Assembly (NCBI GenBank): GCA_963573315.1
Contig: OY752145.1
Span: 248,001 to 312,000, forward strand
Direction: 5' to 3'
DNA length: 64,000 nucleotides
Origin: Entomortierella parvispora
Taxonomy: Eukaryota; Mortierellomycota; Mortierellomycetes; Mortierellales; Mortierellaceae
Shown: one piece after another, positions 11,497 through 22,496 of the stretch
How positions within the stretch are numbered: the first letter of the stretch is position 1
Layout: each line of letters opens with the position of its first letter
The notes under the pieces: generated by a model
What the model was told of the DNA's origin: nothing
Seen by the model: only the letters and a program-made list of their open reading frames with translations
The model's database searches: none
Translations under genes and position numbers: made by a program

Positions 11497-14160
11497 ATGT
11501 TGCGCAACCTTGCTCAAGAACCCAGTGATCCTCATAACCAGGATCTAGCGCTCTCCATTTCTCCTCTGTCGCCGTCCACACTGGCATCAGCTTTCAGCAC
11601 ATCGGCTTCCTTCATCCCTCAAGTCAATGTGCGCCAAGTTCCCTCCATCCTTGATTTGTCAGTATCGACATCAATAGCGGCACAGTCAATAACTCGGGAG
11701 AGCGCCGACTCTAATCTCTCAAAACCAACCGCTTCGCGACAACAACATCGTGATACACCGCCAACAGTCTCCGTCTCAAAGTCGTCCACTTCGCTACCAG
11801 GTGCAAAACCCCTCCAATTCATAAACAATCTCGCGCCCGTAGTCCCTCGACCAAAGCCTACACCGAATTCTCTGTATATCCAGACACAGTCTGCAGTACA
11901 ACAGAAGCTCAGGAAGCAATTGAGGGAGGAAGGCAAAATCAAACGATCCTCCAATTGCTTTATAATGTACCGAACCCATATACATCCTTTACTCGTGGCC
12001 CGCTATGGAAACCAGAATAACAAAGAGATCTCCAGGCTCGCAGGCCGGTGCTGGAGAAACGAGCCAGAGTCAGTCAAGAGCGTGTATCGACAGCAAGCGC
12101 ACCAAGAGAAGCTTAAGCACGCTAGCCTCTACCCAGCCTACAAGTACACGCCATCTAGATCGGGCCAGTCCTCGTCGTCGTCGTCGTCCTCGGTAACTAA
12201 AGACAAAGACAAAGCCCCGGTCACCTCAGTTAACAATGCGAAATATGAGAAGGAGGAAGATATGATGTCCATGGTATCATCAAGCACTCTGTCCAAAGAA
12301 GCCTCAACGAGCCCTCCTCCTATGAAGGGTCAAGAGGGGATCACTGAATCGATTCTTCAGATCAGTTTCTCGACTTCTGCTGCAACATCCTCCAATGAAC
12401 AAGAGCGTAGCAAGAAAAAAAGATCCAATCCAGACCAGTCGTCCTCAGCCTCCAAAAAGTTTCATGTTACAGAGACTGCTCTCCACAACTTTACAGGCGA
12501 TACAGTCCCCGATTTGCCAGTTGCGAAGAAGACCAAAGGTGCTCGACCCAAGCAACCAGTTGTGATCCCTGGTCAGGCATCCACCCCACCTGTCAGTATT
12601 GCCGGGGCAGTACCAAACACTTTTGGTTATGGCTTTTCGTTCCCTTCAAACAACAGTGCTTCTTTGTCATTAGACATGGACCAGACTGATGTTGATGACC
12701 ATCAACCTCTCAACAGCAACACTGGTTGGGGTGCTGATTGCATGAGTGCCTCCCTGACCTTCAATCCTCTATTTCTGAATGGAACTATCGATTCAAACGA
12801 TGTTTGGACTCCTGTCTACACCTCTTCACCGGCGCTTACAACTCCACTGCTGGATCTCCCGTTAGGCACTGCTGACTTTCCATGGTTCCAGTCGCCTCCA
12901 TCGACCACCCCAACGCTTGAGCTAAGCTCGCCACTCTTCTCCACGACTGCCGGCGGGCCAATGTCAATGAAGCAGACTGCGGTGTCATCATTCCCTCCGG
13001 TTGGCTTTGGTACGACAATGATGCCTCAAGCTGCCATGACCAATCAAATCGGCAACTACATGAGAGATTCGGCCACCCAAAGCGCGCAGGATATCACTCC
13101 CAATTTGCGTTGGGGTCTCGAGTCCGTATCAACACTCTCAGCTGCCTCCCCACCCATGCCAGGCTCCTACTACGACTACGCGTCCATGTGTACTGTATCG
13201 AATGACCCGCCTTTTGACCTTAAGTCCTCAGTAACTGACTCCACTCTGGGAATCACGAATGAATACGTTCAGTCTCATCTATCGGTCCAGCCTCAGTCTT
13301 CGTCAACCGTTGATAATTGTAGTAGCAGCTGGACGCCAGCCACTTCGGAGCAGATGTTGCCGATCACTGCTCTACCATTCGTTCAGCAGACTTGGGCTTC
13401 CTCGCCTCTCACATCACTTCCATCCACGGCGATCAACGATCTCAGTAGCGCTGAACATTCTGGTCAAAGAGGCTCCTCTTACACTCCTATCACTGTGCGT
13501 CCTGTTCCAACCTTCCAATTGCTCCAGAGGTCTGTGACGAGCGGTAACGATCATTCTTCTCAGCTACAGCACCCCTTTCAGCAGTTGCAGCTGCAGCATT
13601 CCCAACAGACACCAGTATCCTCACCCTACTCAGATCTCTCTCATACGACCTTCCAATGGACGGTTCCCGAGCGACATTCTAGTCTGGTTCGGAGCGACAG
13701 GCAACTTTTCTTTACAGACAATACCCAAAAAAGCTCGAGCAGTAACCTGCTTCTGGAGACAATCGGTTCAGCAGGTGGTGGGAGCGTGACTACTGCTTCC
13801 GCCGTTATGGCTTTGGCTCTTGCAGCCAACGATCACCGTCCTCCACAACTAGTAGAGATGAGTAGTAGCACCTTCCCCTCCACTTCTTTTTCTGGCCAGA
13901 CCTGTCAACAGCAACCACCACCGCCACCACTACCACCACTACAAGCACCGCTGAAGCGGCAATTCAGCCACGACGGTGACCACAGTAATGGCATTGATGG
14001 TGACGGCGACGGCGAGAGTGAGGAGGAATTGAGCAAGAGCATCGAGTTCTACGAGAAAATCGTTCAACAGCAAAGGATGAGACTTTCATTGCAGCGACAA
14101 CTCAAGAGTACCGCAAGTGGTGACTTGTTCCAAGCCCAATTCAAGCAGCAACATGGATAG
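11497..14160 (+). CDS. MATA-type HMG-box transcription factor
   Basis: Single exon, 887 residues from the first ATG of the frame (MLRNLAQEPS); the frame is open for another 58 codons upstream but without an ATG. One MATA_HMG-type box lies at about 148-220: KRSSNCFIMYR, ISRLAGRCWRNE, then VYRQQA…YPAYKYTP, which matches the NAFILYR…ISxxxGxxWxxE…YPxYxYxP pattern of fungal mating-type and Ste11-like regulators. The rest is Ser/Thr/Pro/Gln-rich, with an acidic patch (DGDGDGESEEE) followed by a helix of Gln/Arg near the C-terminus. It probably binds DNA in the nucleus and activates transcription. The family includes sex regulators, but the gene is far longer than a typical sexM/sexP product, so a role in mating is only a possibility. 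Confidence 0.88.
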   Translation: MLRNLAQEPSDPHNQDLALSISPLSPSTLASAFSTSASFIPQVNVRQVPSILDLSVSTSIAAQSITRESADSNLSKPTASRQQHRDTPPTVSVSKSSTSLPGAKPLQFINNLAPVVPRPKPTPNSLYIQTQSAVQQKLRKQLREEGKIKRSSNCFIMYRTHIHPLLVARYGNQNNKEISRLAGRCWRNEPESVKSVYRQQAHQEKLKHASLYPAYKYTPSRSGQSSSSSSSSVTKDKDKAPVTSVNNAKYEKEEDMMSMVSSSTLSKEASTSPPPMKGQEGITESILQISFSTSAATSSNEQERSKKKRSNPDQSSSASKKFHVTETALHNFTGDTVPDLPVAKKTKGARPKQPVVIPGQASTPPVSIAGAVPNTFGYGFSFPSNNSASLSLDMDQTDVDDHQPLNSNTGWGADCMSASLTFNPLFLNGTIDSNDVWTPVYTSSPALTTPLLDLPLGTADFPWFQSPPSTTPTLELSSPLFSTTAGGPMSMKQTAVSSFPPVGFGTTMMPQAAMTNQIGNYMRDSATQSAQDITPNLRWGLESVSTLSAASPPMPGSYYDYASMCTVSNDPPFDLKSSVTDSTLGITNEYVQSHLSVQPQSSSTVDNCSSSWTPATSEQMLPITALPFVQQTWASSPLTSLPSTAINDLSSAEHSGQRGSSYTPITVRPVPTFQLLQRSVTSGNDHSSQLQHPFQQLQLQHSQQTPVSSPYSDLSHTTFQWTVPERHSSLVRSDRQLFFTDNTQKSSSSNLLLETIGSAGGGSVTTASAVMALALAANDHRPPQLVEMSSSTFPSTSFSGQTCQQQPPPPPLPPLQAPLKRQFSHDGDHSNGIDGDGDGESEEELSKSIEFYEKIVQQQRMRLSLQRQLKSTASGDLFQAQFKQQHG

Positions 14161-14958
14161 ATCTTTCTCTTTCTCTGCATCTCCTTTTCTCTTCACAGTT
14201 ACCCATATACCCTACCTCCACTCTTTCAGCTCCTGTTCTCCTCCTGGCTCTGTAAGCTAATTTATATCCATTCCTCGCTCAAATGATGATGTACTGTACA
14301 GTACATTAAACTTGTCCCTTACGCAACGCGTTGATCATCAAAGTTTTGGATAAGCTGACAAACCCCTGCTGGAGTCTGGTGGCCACATGTCGCCTTGATA
14401 GGGAAGACGGTGGACAACCCTATTATTGCAAAGCTGCATAGCCTAAAAAGAGTATTGGTAGCAGGATGATCCCTCTCCGTTTCTCCCTTTTTCCCTTGAC
14501 CCTCGTGAATATCCGCCGGGGATTCTTCCCTCTTTTCGTCTCCGGATCAAGGACGGACACGCATGCAAGGAGCATCTTGAGCCCGCATGCGTGCCCCAAG
14601 GAGCGATCACCGCAAAGAGTTGGGCTGGCGGTTCTTTTTATTTAAAAGATCCAGAGGTCCTTCTTTGCTGCCTGCTTCCTGGTTCCATCCTCCTTCCGTC
14701 CCCCTTTTTGTGCATCGCTCTTTCCTTTTCAAAGAACAGTCGCCGGCGAAGCCATCCATCGTGTTCCTTTTCGTGTCGTCTTTTTGTTTGTTCTTTTTTG
14801 CTCTATCCATCCATCCATCAGTTCACGTTCTTTTCCTCCATCCCCGTTTTAGCTTTTTTTTGTCCCTCCCCTTCTCTGCGGTCGGATCTCAGTTTCCTTA
14901 TACATGTACATCAAGTAATACTCCCTCACGCCTCCCTCATCTCACCTCATCAAAGACA
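14161..14958. other. Intergenic region and leader of ATG22 copy 1
   Basis: Contains CT-rich leader DNA (14160-14240, 14640-14950) just upstream of the ATG22 start. The open frame at 14587 reads through into the gene but its N-terminal part is low-complexity, so the ATG at 14959 (CAAAGACAATGG) is taken as the start. Confidence 0.5.
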
Positions 14959-17938
14959 ATGGACCGCAGAAGGGACAACGCCTCGCTTGGCATCAATACC
15001 AGCACACAGCTCCAGAGAATCAACAGCCATCAAACAGATGACTCTAATTCCACGTCCCCTTCCTCAGTCCGTAAAAAGGCCTCCAGCAGGAGCGTGGCCA
15101 GCAATCGAAGCGCCGGCAACTCTCCACAGCGAAAGCGCGCTCTTCCTCGCCTGCAGTCCTCGCCTGGTCTTTTGAATTCAAGAGAGACCGTGATTGCGAG
15201 CCCATTGTCTGCCCACTCGGACGATGCCATCGACAGCGGATTCCTGCATCACAAACACCCCTTTAACGGCAGCGGTGATCAATTGGCCTCAAACCCATTG
15301 ACGCTTCGAGGAGACGACCCTCCTGGATCTAAAACAGGGGGAGCTGAGACTGAGGCAGTCATGGGAAGTAGTAGCAGCAGTGGATCTTCAGAACGATTGG
15401 AATCGTCACGGAACCGACCTCGTTCCCGATCAAGGAATCGTTCATGCTCTTATACACCCTCATCGATCGGCCGGGAACACTCTTCAATGGTGGCCTCTGG
15501 TGAGATTCCCAATACATTGGATGGATTCACAAAGGAAGAAGATGGATCAGACGACCTAAATGGACATGACCCTTTGCGGAATAAGAACGGGAGGATTATT
15601 CCACTGAGAAAGACAGAAGTATGGGCCTGGTACTTTCAAAACGCGACGTAAGTTTATTCTTTTTCTTTCTCTTTTTCTCGTGTGAAAGGCAATTTGTTTC
15701 TTTTCAGGAACCGGGGATGAAGAAGAGGAAGATGAGAGCGGTGATGGGTCCTGCCTTCCATTCCCTCCTGATCATTTTGCGACCTCCTCTCTGCCTCCGT
15801 GATATTGCAGCTTTTTCTTGTGGATGCTATTATTTTGGTGCTGACGCCACTTTTGGATGCCATCATCTGTTGTTCTATGACACGAAATAGTTACTGCGTG
15901 TACGGATGGGTGAGTGCTGTGATGATGGTCCCTCTTCTGATCCAGGATGTCGCAGCCATGAATGGTGTCCAGACTGCGAACCACTCGATCCCGTGTGACA
16001 CCAGCCTCGTCAACTACGACTGCGTGATGCACATCTATGGAGATCACTACCTGGATCCAGGAACGATCTCACTCTACATATCATCTCTGTCTGCTGTTGT
16101 GTCCTTTCTGGTCTCGCTCTCAATTGCTGCTGTTGCTGATCATGGAGGTAAACCATCGTTCCAATTTCCAACTGTCAAATTTGAGTGCACGGACCATGTC
16201 CCACTAACACACCCGCTATGACCTGCGTTTTCGTCCCAATAGCTTACAGAAAACATCTACTCTTGGTCTTTGCGGTCATTGGTTGCTTGGCATCGGTGGC
16301 TTTCTTCATCATCCAATCTCCATCATTGTTCTGGCTAACTGTGATCCTTTCGCCATTGGGTTGGGCGTGTTATAACGTCTCTTCAGTCTTCTCCAACGCC
16401 TTCCTTCCCATCTATGTCCGCGTCCACCCAAGAGTACTCGAGGCGGCCGAAAGAGCAGCCTTGCAGCGCACCCTTCACAAAATGGACATCGAAAACAAAT
16501 TGGCTCTCAAGGAATCAGCCATAGTACAACCTCTGTTCGAACCGGAGCCGTTCCTGAAGAGGAGCGCGTCGAGGTCTCGCTCAGCACTACAAGGAAGAGC
16601 TGGGGATCAGTCCCCACGTCGTCCATATAGATCGTCATCATCACCAACCCATAGTTATCGCACTGGCAACATCAGCAACAGTGGTGGCAGTAGTCCGGTC
16701 CTTGCCAGTCAGCTTGATATCTTGGACATCACCCCGGCAGAAACAATAACCTCGTTCTCGACGGCAGAGCAGCGTAAAGTGGAGGAGCAGGTCACGAACG
16801 ACTTGTCAGCCTGGTGTGCTGGTGCAGCAAACGTGGGGGCGGCGATTGTGATGGGGGTCTGTATCGGCATCTCGGTGGGGATGGATGATTCCTTGTTGAG
16901 CTTGCAGATCGCGATTGCTTTCACTGGAGTTTGGTGGCTGGTATTTACGATAGCAGTGATGCCGTGGCTGGAAGCCCGGCCAGGCCCACCTCTACCCAAG
17001 GGAACAAACTGGCTCGTATACTCATGGTCCAAAAGTAAGTAATAGCAACACCACGATGGCGGATCCTATTCATTTTTTACCAAGAAGAAAAAACAAAAGC
17101 CATTGATTAATACTTCCTCTCTGATCGTCAGACTACAAGACCTTGAAGGCGATGCGACAATTGACCCAAGTGACCAAGTTTATCTTTGCTTGGTTCATGC
17201 TCTCGGACGGTGTCAACACAGTGACCGCGCTCCTGTATGTCATTACGTACCAGGATCTCAAATTCACCCACACAAAGTCCCTCATCATGACCATTACCAT
17301 ATCAGCAATGGCCTTTTTTGGCGCGTACATTTTTCTCTGGATTCGGCAACGTTGGCATCTTTCCACAAAGTTCATGGTCATGATGACTTTGGGCCTCTAT
17401 TCGGCCTTGACGGCCTACTTTGTGATCACCCCGTACATCACCAACAATTTCGGATTGCGACACGAATGGGAGGCATGGGTGTCGGTTGCGTATCTGGGTT
17501 TAATCATCAGCACATTCTACGGCGTGGCCAGGGTGATGATGGCAGAGCTGTGTCCAGTGGGAGATGAAAACGAATGGTTCAGTATTTTTCAGCTCGCTGA
17601 TAAGGGATCCTCTTGGTAAGCCCGACTTGGACCTGGAAAAGTGGATCCAAACTGCAATTGATTCTAATAGAGACGTTTCTGTGTTATTCCTTTTCTTTAG
17701 GATCGGTCCTTTTGTCACTGGCGCAATTCAATCAATTACAGGCGAGTACCGACCAGGGTTCTTTTTCCCCTTGGCGTTGTTTTTGGTCGGTGGACTGTTG
17801 CTCTTGTCCGTGGATATGAACAAAGGCAAAGACGAGGCTTCTCAATATAAAGCTGATCAGCTGGCTAAAGCTCGTTTAATGGCCTCAATTCCACCCATAA
17901 CAATAACCATTGCTAGAGATAGTATCGTGCAAGATTAA
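14959..17938 (+). CDS. ATG22: Atg22-like vacuolar amino-acid effluxer, copy 1
   Basis: Spliced model: 14959-15647, 15891-16147, 16243-17034, 17132-17615, 17701-17938; 819 residues. Residues 1-220 are a Ser/Arg-rich cytosolic extension. The family core starts at TEVWAWYFQNATYCVYGW and contains ten or more hydrophobic segments, with diagnostic stretches ILSPLGWACYNVSSVF, RPGPPLPKGTNWL, FMLSDGVNT, TYQDL, CPVGDENEWFSIFQLADKGSSW and TGEYRPGFFFPLALF. Atg22 exports amino acids from the vacuole after autophagic breakdown and belongs to the major facilitator superfamily. A Ser-rich cytosolic loop of about 110 residues interrupts the middle. A second, shorter copy lies 8 kb away on the other strand (26152-28423) and shares the intron positions in the core. 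Confidence 0.92.
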
Positions 17939-18948
17939 AAGGAATTTTGGTTATTCATCAGGTCCTTCAATCCACAGAAACAGAGAAACGGAACGAATAT
18001 GGGGTTTTCAGGAAGAACCACGACTGACTCTGGTAATAGAATACTACCTACAGTTGTAGGAGAACATAACATAACCCCCATAAAGCGGAGGAACCTGAAA
18101 GCAAACCGGGTAACTAGACTAGATGTGAGAACGTACTCTTGTGTAGGTGGTAGATCATTGTTTGTGGGTTCAATTAGGTGTTCAGTTCAAACATTCACCT
18201 GCATTCTGACATGTCGAGTCAATTAAGACTTTACGCCGTTTACTCACAACTTTTGAGTGATCGATGGGGTCAGAACCGGATACAATTCCCTGCCGTCAAT
18301 GGCCTGCATGAAGTGAGAGATAGACTACCATCGAGAAAGATTTCAGTATCAGTGGGTTGTACGCGATCCGGTGCGTGGTCGACTCGAGAATACCATTGAT
18401 CTACAGTCGCCAATGATCGACAGCGTTTCTTTCGATTCTGTCCCAAGATCACGGGTGGGGTGCCGTTGGCTCTTCGTGGACGACAGGCATCAGACCTGGA
18501 GATATATATGAGTTCGAGTGTTCTTCAGCAAAGTGCGTCGATCTCAAATCCACTGTGAATGAGGCCCTCGAGTCAGAGACGGAGAAGAAGCGTCCAAGAC
18601 AATGAATCCAACAAGTTCTATGTTGGCAGCAACTGAAGAACTCGTGGTAGGAGTCAAGATATGAGGAGACAGGGGGAAAGAAGGCAAAGGGTATGGGTCG
18701 TCTTTCTATCAGTTGTTCGTCTTCTGTCTACAGCAGGTCAACACCGCAACACCGCACAACAGGGACCCAAATTTTTATTTTTTGTCTGCACCTTGAAATG
18801 CTTGTTCATTTTGTCTAGTTCAACCTGATCCGATCTCTTCTTCACGCGAATTCGACTTTACTGACACTTTGTCATTGCAGGAGAATAGGGATACCAGGAA
18901 ACAGCACGAGGCACAGGAGATAAGTCATCGCAAGAAAAAGAAGGGTGT
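17939..18948. other. Intergenic stretch, no gene supported
   Basis: About 1 kb between ATG22 copy 1 and the Myb gene. Only short frames without domain features. The last 250 bp should hold the Myb gene promoter. Confidence 0.5.
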
Positions 18949-20244
18949 ATGTCGGCTGCATTTTCATTACGATGCATCTGTGGTGGAATCCGATCGGTGT
19001 CACCATTTCAGCGACGTCTCTTTGGCAGCGTGAGTACGAGTGAGACCCACGTTCTGACCAACCCCCAAGAGCAAGATCCAGCGACGACTCTTCCCAAACT
19101 GGAACCCACTCAGCAGGTGAAAAACAGGCGCCTGACCAAGGACGAGCAGGACCGCTTGGCCTATCTCTACAAGGACGGCAAAGACCCTTACCCTCGACAA
19201 ATTCAATACCTATTTCCTGGTCTCTCTCTCAGGTCGCTCATCTACCGGATCCGCGTGGTGAAAGGCACCTCTGTGAGAAGGAGGAAGAGGTGGACTCCTG
19301 ATGAGATTGAAAAACTTCTAAATTTGGTGGCGTCCGGTCGAAAAACGCACGAGCTCCTGGGGGTGTTCCCGGATCGGACAGAGAGTGCCATGGAAAACAT
19401 ATTAGCAAGATGGCGTCCTGGGAACTCACTATTGTCGGAGAAAATGGCAGCAGAAGATGCAAAGGAAATGACAGAATGGGATAGAAATGACAGCAGAAAC
19501 TCTCTCAGAGACGGTCACCTCTACGTTAGCGATAACGGCACCCCTTCATCCTCCGCCGCCGCTGCCATTGATCACCCTTTACCGTGGATTCCAATGCAGG
19601 AGCCCCGTTTGCTATGGACGGAGGCTGAAGACAGAGTCTTGGACAATCTCGTCCAGAAAGCGATGAAAACTCGGCCGGATCGATGGAGACGGGAGCTGAG
19701 CCGACTCCTCAGCGACCCTAAAGAGAGAGTAGGTCTGGACCCAAGCCGGACATTTACAAAGTCGATTCAAAGGCTAAATCATGTCCAAGCTCAACACTTT
19801 GTCTCCAAAAAGCAATGGACCCCGAGCGAGCATGCGCTGTTGATGAAGGCTGTTTCTTCTGAGACTGGAGTGACTCTTGACAGAAAGCCGACCTGCTTAC
19901 ATACCAGCAATGATCACAACAACCTCTCGTCCTCGACAGATCATAGTCATCAGGCAGAGTCATCAGGGGTACCTTTGGAGAGTCTGAAAGGGGTGAATTG
20001 GAAACGAGTTGCCTTGGAGGTGGGAACCAAAGATGATGATCAATGTAGACGGCGGTTCTCTCTATTTAATGGAGTCACGACCAAAGGCCCATGGTCCCCA
20101 AAGGAGAATGAGCTATTCAAACACGGTGTTGCACAATATGGACAGAACTGGAAAAAAATCGCAAGCCTGGTGGGCACTAGGACGCCAGGGCAGGCTCGGT
20201 CCAAGTATCTACGGCTGGCCCAAGAAAAAGAAAAAGATGAATAA
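18949..20244 (+). CDS. Myb/SANT-domain protein with mitochondrial-looking N-terminus
   Basis: Single exon, 431 residues. The first 30 residues (MSAAFSLRCICGGIRSVSPF and on to QRRLFGSVS) are rich in Arg, Ser and small hydrophobic residues and lack acidic ones, as in mitochondrial presequences. Myb-type Trp-rich repeats follow: RWTPDEIEKLL near 110, LWTEAEDRVLDNL near 222, QWTPSEHALLMKA near 285, and the best one PWSPKENELFKHGVAQYG…WKKIASLVGTRTPGQARSKY at about 380-425. The C-terminal repeat is a full helix-turn-helix Myb unit. It is likely a DNA-binding protein; nuclear or mitochondrial location is open. There are no introns, unlike most neighbours. Confidence 0.75.
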   Translation: MSAAFSLRCICGGIRSVSPFQRRLFGSVSTSETHVLTNPQEQDPATTLPKLEPTQQVKNRRLTKDEQDRLAYLYKDGKDPYPRQIQYLFPGLSLRSLIYRIRVVKGTSVRRRKRWTPDEIEKLLNLVASGRKTHELLGVFPDRTESAMENILARWRPGNSLLSEKMAAEDAKEMTEWDRNDSRNSLRDGHLYVSDNGTPSSSAAAAIDHPLPWIPMQEPRLLWTEAEDRVLDNLVQKAMKTRPDRWRRELSRLLSDPKERVGLDPSRTFTKSIQRLNHVQAQHFVSKKQWTPSEHALLMKAVSSETGVTLDRKPTCLHTSNDHNNLSSSTDHSHQAESSGVPLESLKGVNWKRVALEVGTKDDDQCRRRFSLFNGVTTKGPWSPKENELFKHGVAQYGQNWKKIASLVGTRTPGQARSKYLRLAQEKEKDE

Positions 20245-20367
20245 ATAGCGGGTAAATCTGCCCATGATTCTTGGGAAGGACTGTAGGAATTGTTGACAAA
20301 TAGCTTCAAAAGACAGCCCATGTCCTAGGCAAAAGCCCTGCTTTATAGACGAGAACTAATTTCTAAT

Positions 20368-21785
20368 CTAATAAGCCATAGCAGACAGGCGAACATCTTG
20401 CTGTTGTCGCTGCATGTGGTAATGGGGCACGGTCGAATCCACAAAGGCACTTTTCTGGGCTTGCATGACCTCCTTGCTGAGGGACGAGATCTTGTGTGCA
20501 AACTTTTGAGCGTTGACAAGATACGACTCCATAGTTCCCAACGAATGCTGAGGCACCAAAACCACATTTTCCACGCCCAGACGCCTCAATTGGTCTCGCC
20601 AGGCCAGACGCCTCTTCTGAATAGCACTCGAACCGCGACCGTATCGTCCAGTTTTGAAGCAGGCGTAATCCTCGGTCGAGTATCCTTCATCGTACATTTC
20701 TTCCGCCAGGGCCTCCTCCTGCGTGACTCCAGCCCCCGAGGACGACAGGACAGTCTGTTGTTCATCAAAATCACTGGTCGGCACCACAATCGCCACACCT
20801 CCCAATCGAACCGGCAAATCCTTCTCGTCCTTGGGCTCGACTGCCTTTTCAAGCCAAGACAAGAACTTTTTCGTCCGCTGTCCGTCATCGTCACCAACAC
20901 TGGTGTGAATCAAAATCTGGCCCTCGAGCGAACGACGGACCTGAACCGAGGCCGGATTCTCGAGTAAATCCTGGTCGTCCAAGATGACCATGAAATCGGC
21001 CTGTTGCGAGACTGTCGTCAGGTCCTTGACGTTGGTGGTGCGACCGTGGGTCATCATGTGCAGTCGAGGCGTGTGGGCGACAACACGCATGCCCATGGCC
21101 TGAGCAAGGACGCCGGTCTGGTGGCCACAGACCTGGTTGGATTCAACGCCCAATAATCCCAGGGTCTTGTTGCGGACCTCGTGGCAATGGGTATGGTCCT
21201 TGTTCCAGACTCCGCCGTGGGCCTGACGACTGCGGGTCAAGAGCTGGCGTGAGAGGATGATGGTCAAGGAGAGGCAGAGCTCGCTGACGGCGTAGGGCGA
21301 AGGGGTGGAGTCAAGGGCGAGGATGGGGATCTATTTGATTTGATGGGAAAGGAAAAGATGGTAAAGGAAAAGATGGTTAGCGGCTCTTCTGTGATGGAGA
21401 TTAAAAAAACAGGGTCCAGTAGGACGAGAGAGAGAAGAAAAAGGAAGGAGAGGAAGAGAAGGGAAAGACAGCAAAGAAGCAGGCTGCTCTCTTTACATAC
21501 ATGTTTGATGGTCAGGGCCGAGGCAACGCCGGCCTCAAAGCAGGCGATGGCGTGCAGGCGGGAGGTGGGCCAGTAGCTGAGCAGGTACGAGATGATCTCG
21601 GCCGTCTTGCGGGTGCGAATGGCAATGAGGTTGCAGTAGGACATGCGCAGCTGGATCTCGGCATAGGATGCCTTGTGGGCATCGAGGAACTCGAGCTGGA
21701 TGCCGCCGTCGGAGAGGATATCCTTGCAGGACTGAGGAAGGTCATCGAGGATGAGCATTGTGGGGCGAAGGTCGACCGAGGGCAT
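20368..21785 (-). CDS. D-3-phosphoglycerate dehydrogenase-like protein, probably non-catalytic
   Basis: Spliced model: 21501-21785 and 20368-21330 (minus); 415 residues. The order and spacing follow SerA/Ser3-type 2-hydroxyacid dehydrogenases: LQSAL-like N-terminal lobe, IAIRTRKTAEI, a GCF-like segment (IACFEAG), SELCLSL, AHGGVWNK, then the Rossmann region KTLGLLGVESNQVCG…LAQAMGMRVV. Key residues differ from the family. The NAD-binding glycine motif (GxGxxG) reads GVESNQ, and the NASRG segment with the substrate-binding Arg reads HTSVGD. The segment around the catalytic His (TPHxGxxT in the family) is VPQHSLGT. A 50-residue insertion (GAGVTQEEALAEEMYDEGYS) is family-foreign. No ACT domain follows. 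I infer a pseudo-enzyme or an enzyme with another role. The start MPSVDL is chosen; upstream frame is repeat DNA. Confidence 0.75.
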
Positions 21786-22496
21786 TTTCAAAAAGAGTGG
21801 TGGGGTTTCGCTTGCAGGTGGAAGGAGAGGCCGGGTATGAGTTTTGCGAGAGAGTGTGGATGCAAAGGGTATAGAGAGCGAGAGATAGGGACAGGAACAG
21901 GGACAGGAGCAAGAACAGGGACAGGAGCAAGAACAGGGACAGGAGCAAGAACAGGGACAGGAGCAAGAACAGAAATGCAGGATGCAGAAGAAGGGATGGA
22001 GGAAGGAGAGATGGATGAAGAACAAAGGAAAGTGATGGGGGAGAAGAAAAAAAAAATTGCTGTCTGTGCCTGGGCGAGAGAGAGAGCCCTTGTGGGAGGT
22101 CGTGTGTGGTGGGAATGAATGAGAAAAAGAGGGGGACCGAGCACATGTCGGCCGTCTTTGTTAGGATAAAGAATAATATACATCGACTAATGAATAAAAA
22201 TAAATGAAAAAAATAAAGAAATCCGTAGTCCGCAATCTCAGGTCAACCCCGCCCAAAATGACGAATCGGAGACAGCAGTCATCGAGCATCCCTTCCTCCC
22301 TTCCTTCTTGTCCTCTTTCTTCCCACTCTTTTCTCTTCTCCACACCCTTCTTCTTCCTTTCTTCCTTTCCTCCTTCTTGCTGCATTACCCTCTTTCTTTC
22401 CCCTTCTTCCTTCTTCTGCTTTTTCGCGACCTGCCCTCGCGCTATACCACCGCCAACCTGGACTACCTACACGCCCGTCGGTTCAATACCCCGCCA
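21786..22496. promoter_or_regulatory. Divergent promoter region, dehydrogenase-like gene and DUG3
   Basis: 711 bp between the two start codons. It holds the 18-bp repeat on the left and a long TC-rich tract (22290-22430) just before DUG3, a common fungal leader feature. No clear TATA box is seen. Confidence 0.5.
21895..21972. repeat. 18-bp tandem repeat, about 4.3 copies
   Basis: The unit GAACAGGGACAGGAGCAA is repeated without change four times (21895-21966) and begins a fifth time. It lies about 110 bp upstream of the start of the dehydrogenase-like gene, in the interval shared with the divergent DUG3 gene. Confidence 0.9.

Noticed and set aside
10835-11497. 220-codon frame upstream of the HMG gene
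   Set aside because: Low-complexity Ser/Thr/Leu composition, CATT-repeat content and overlap with the gene in another frame.
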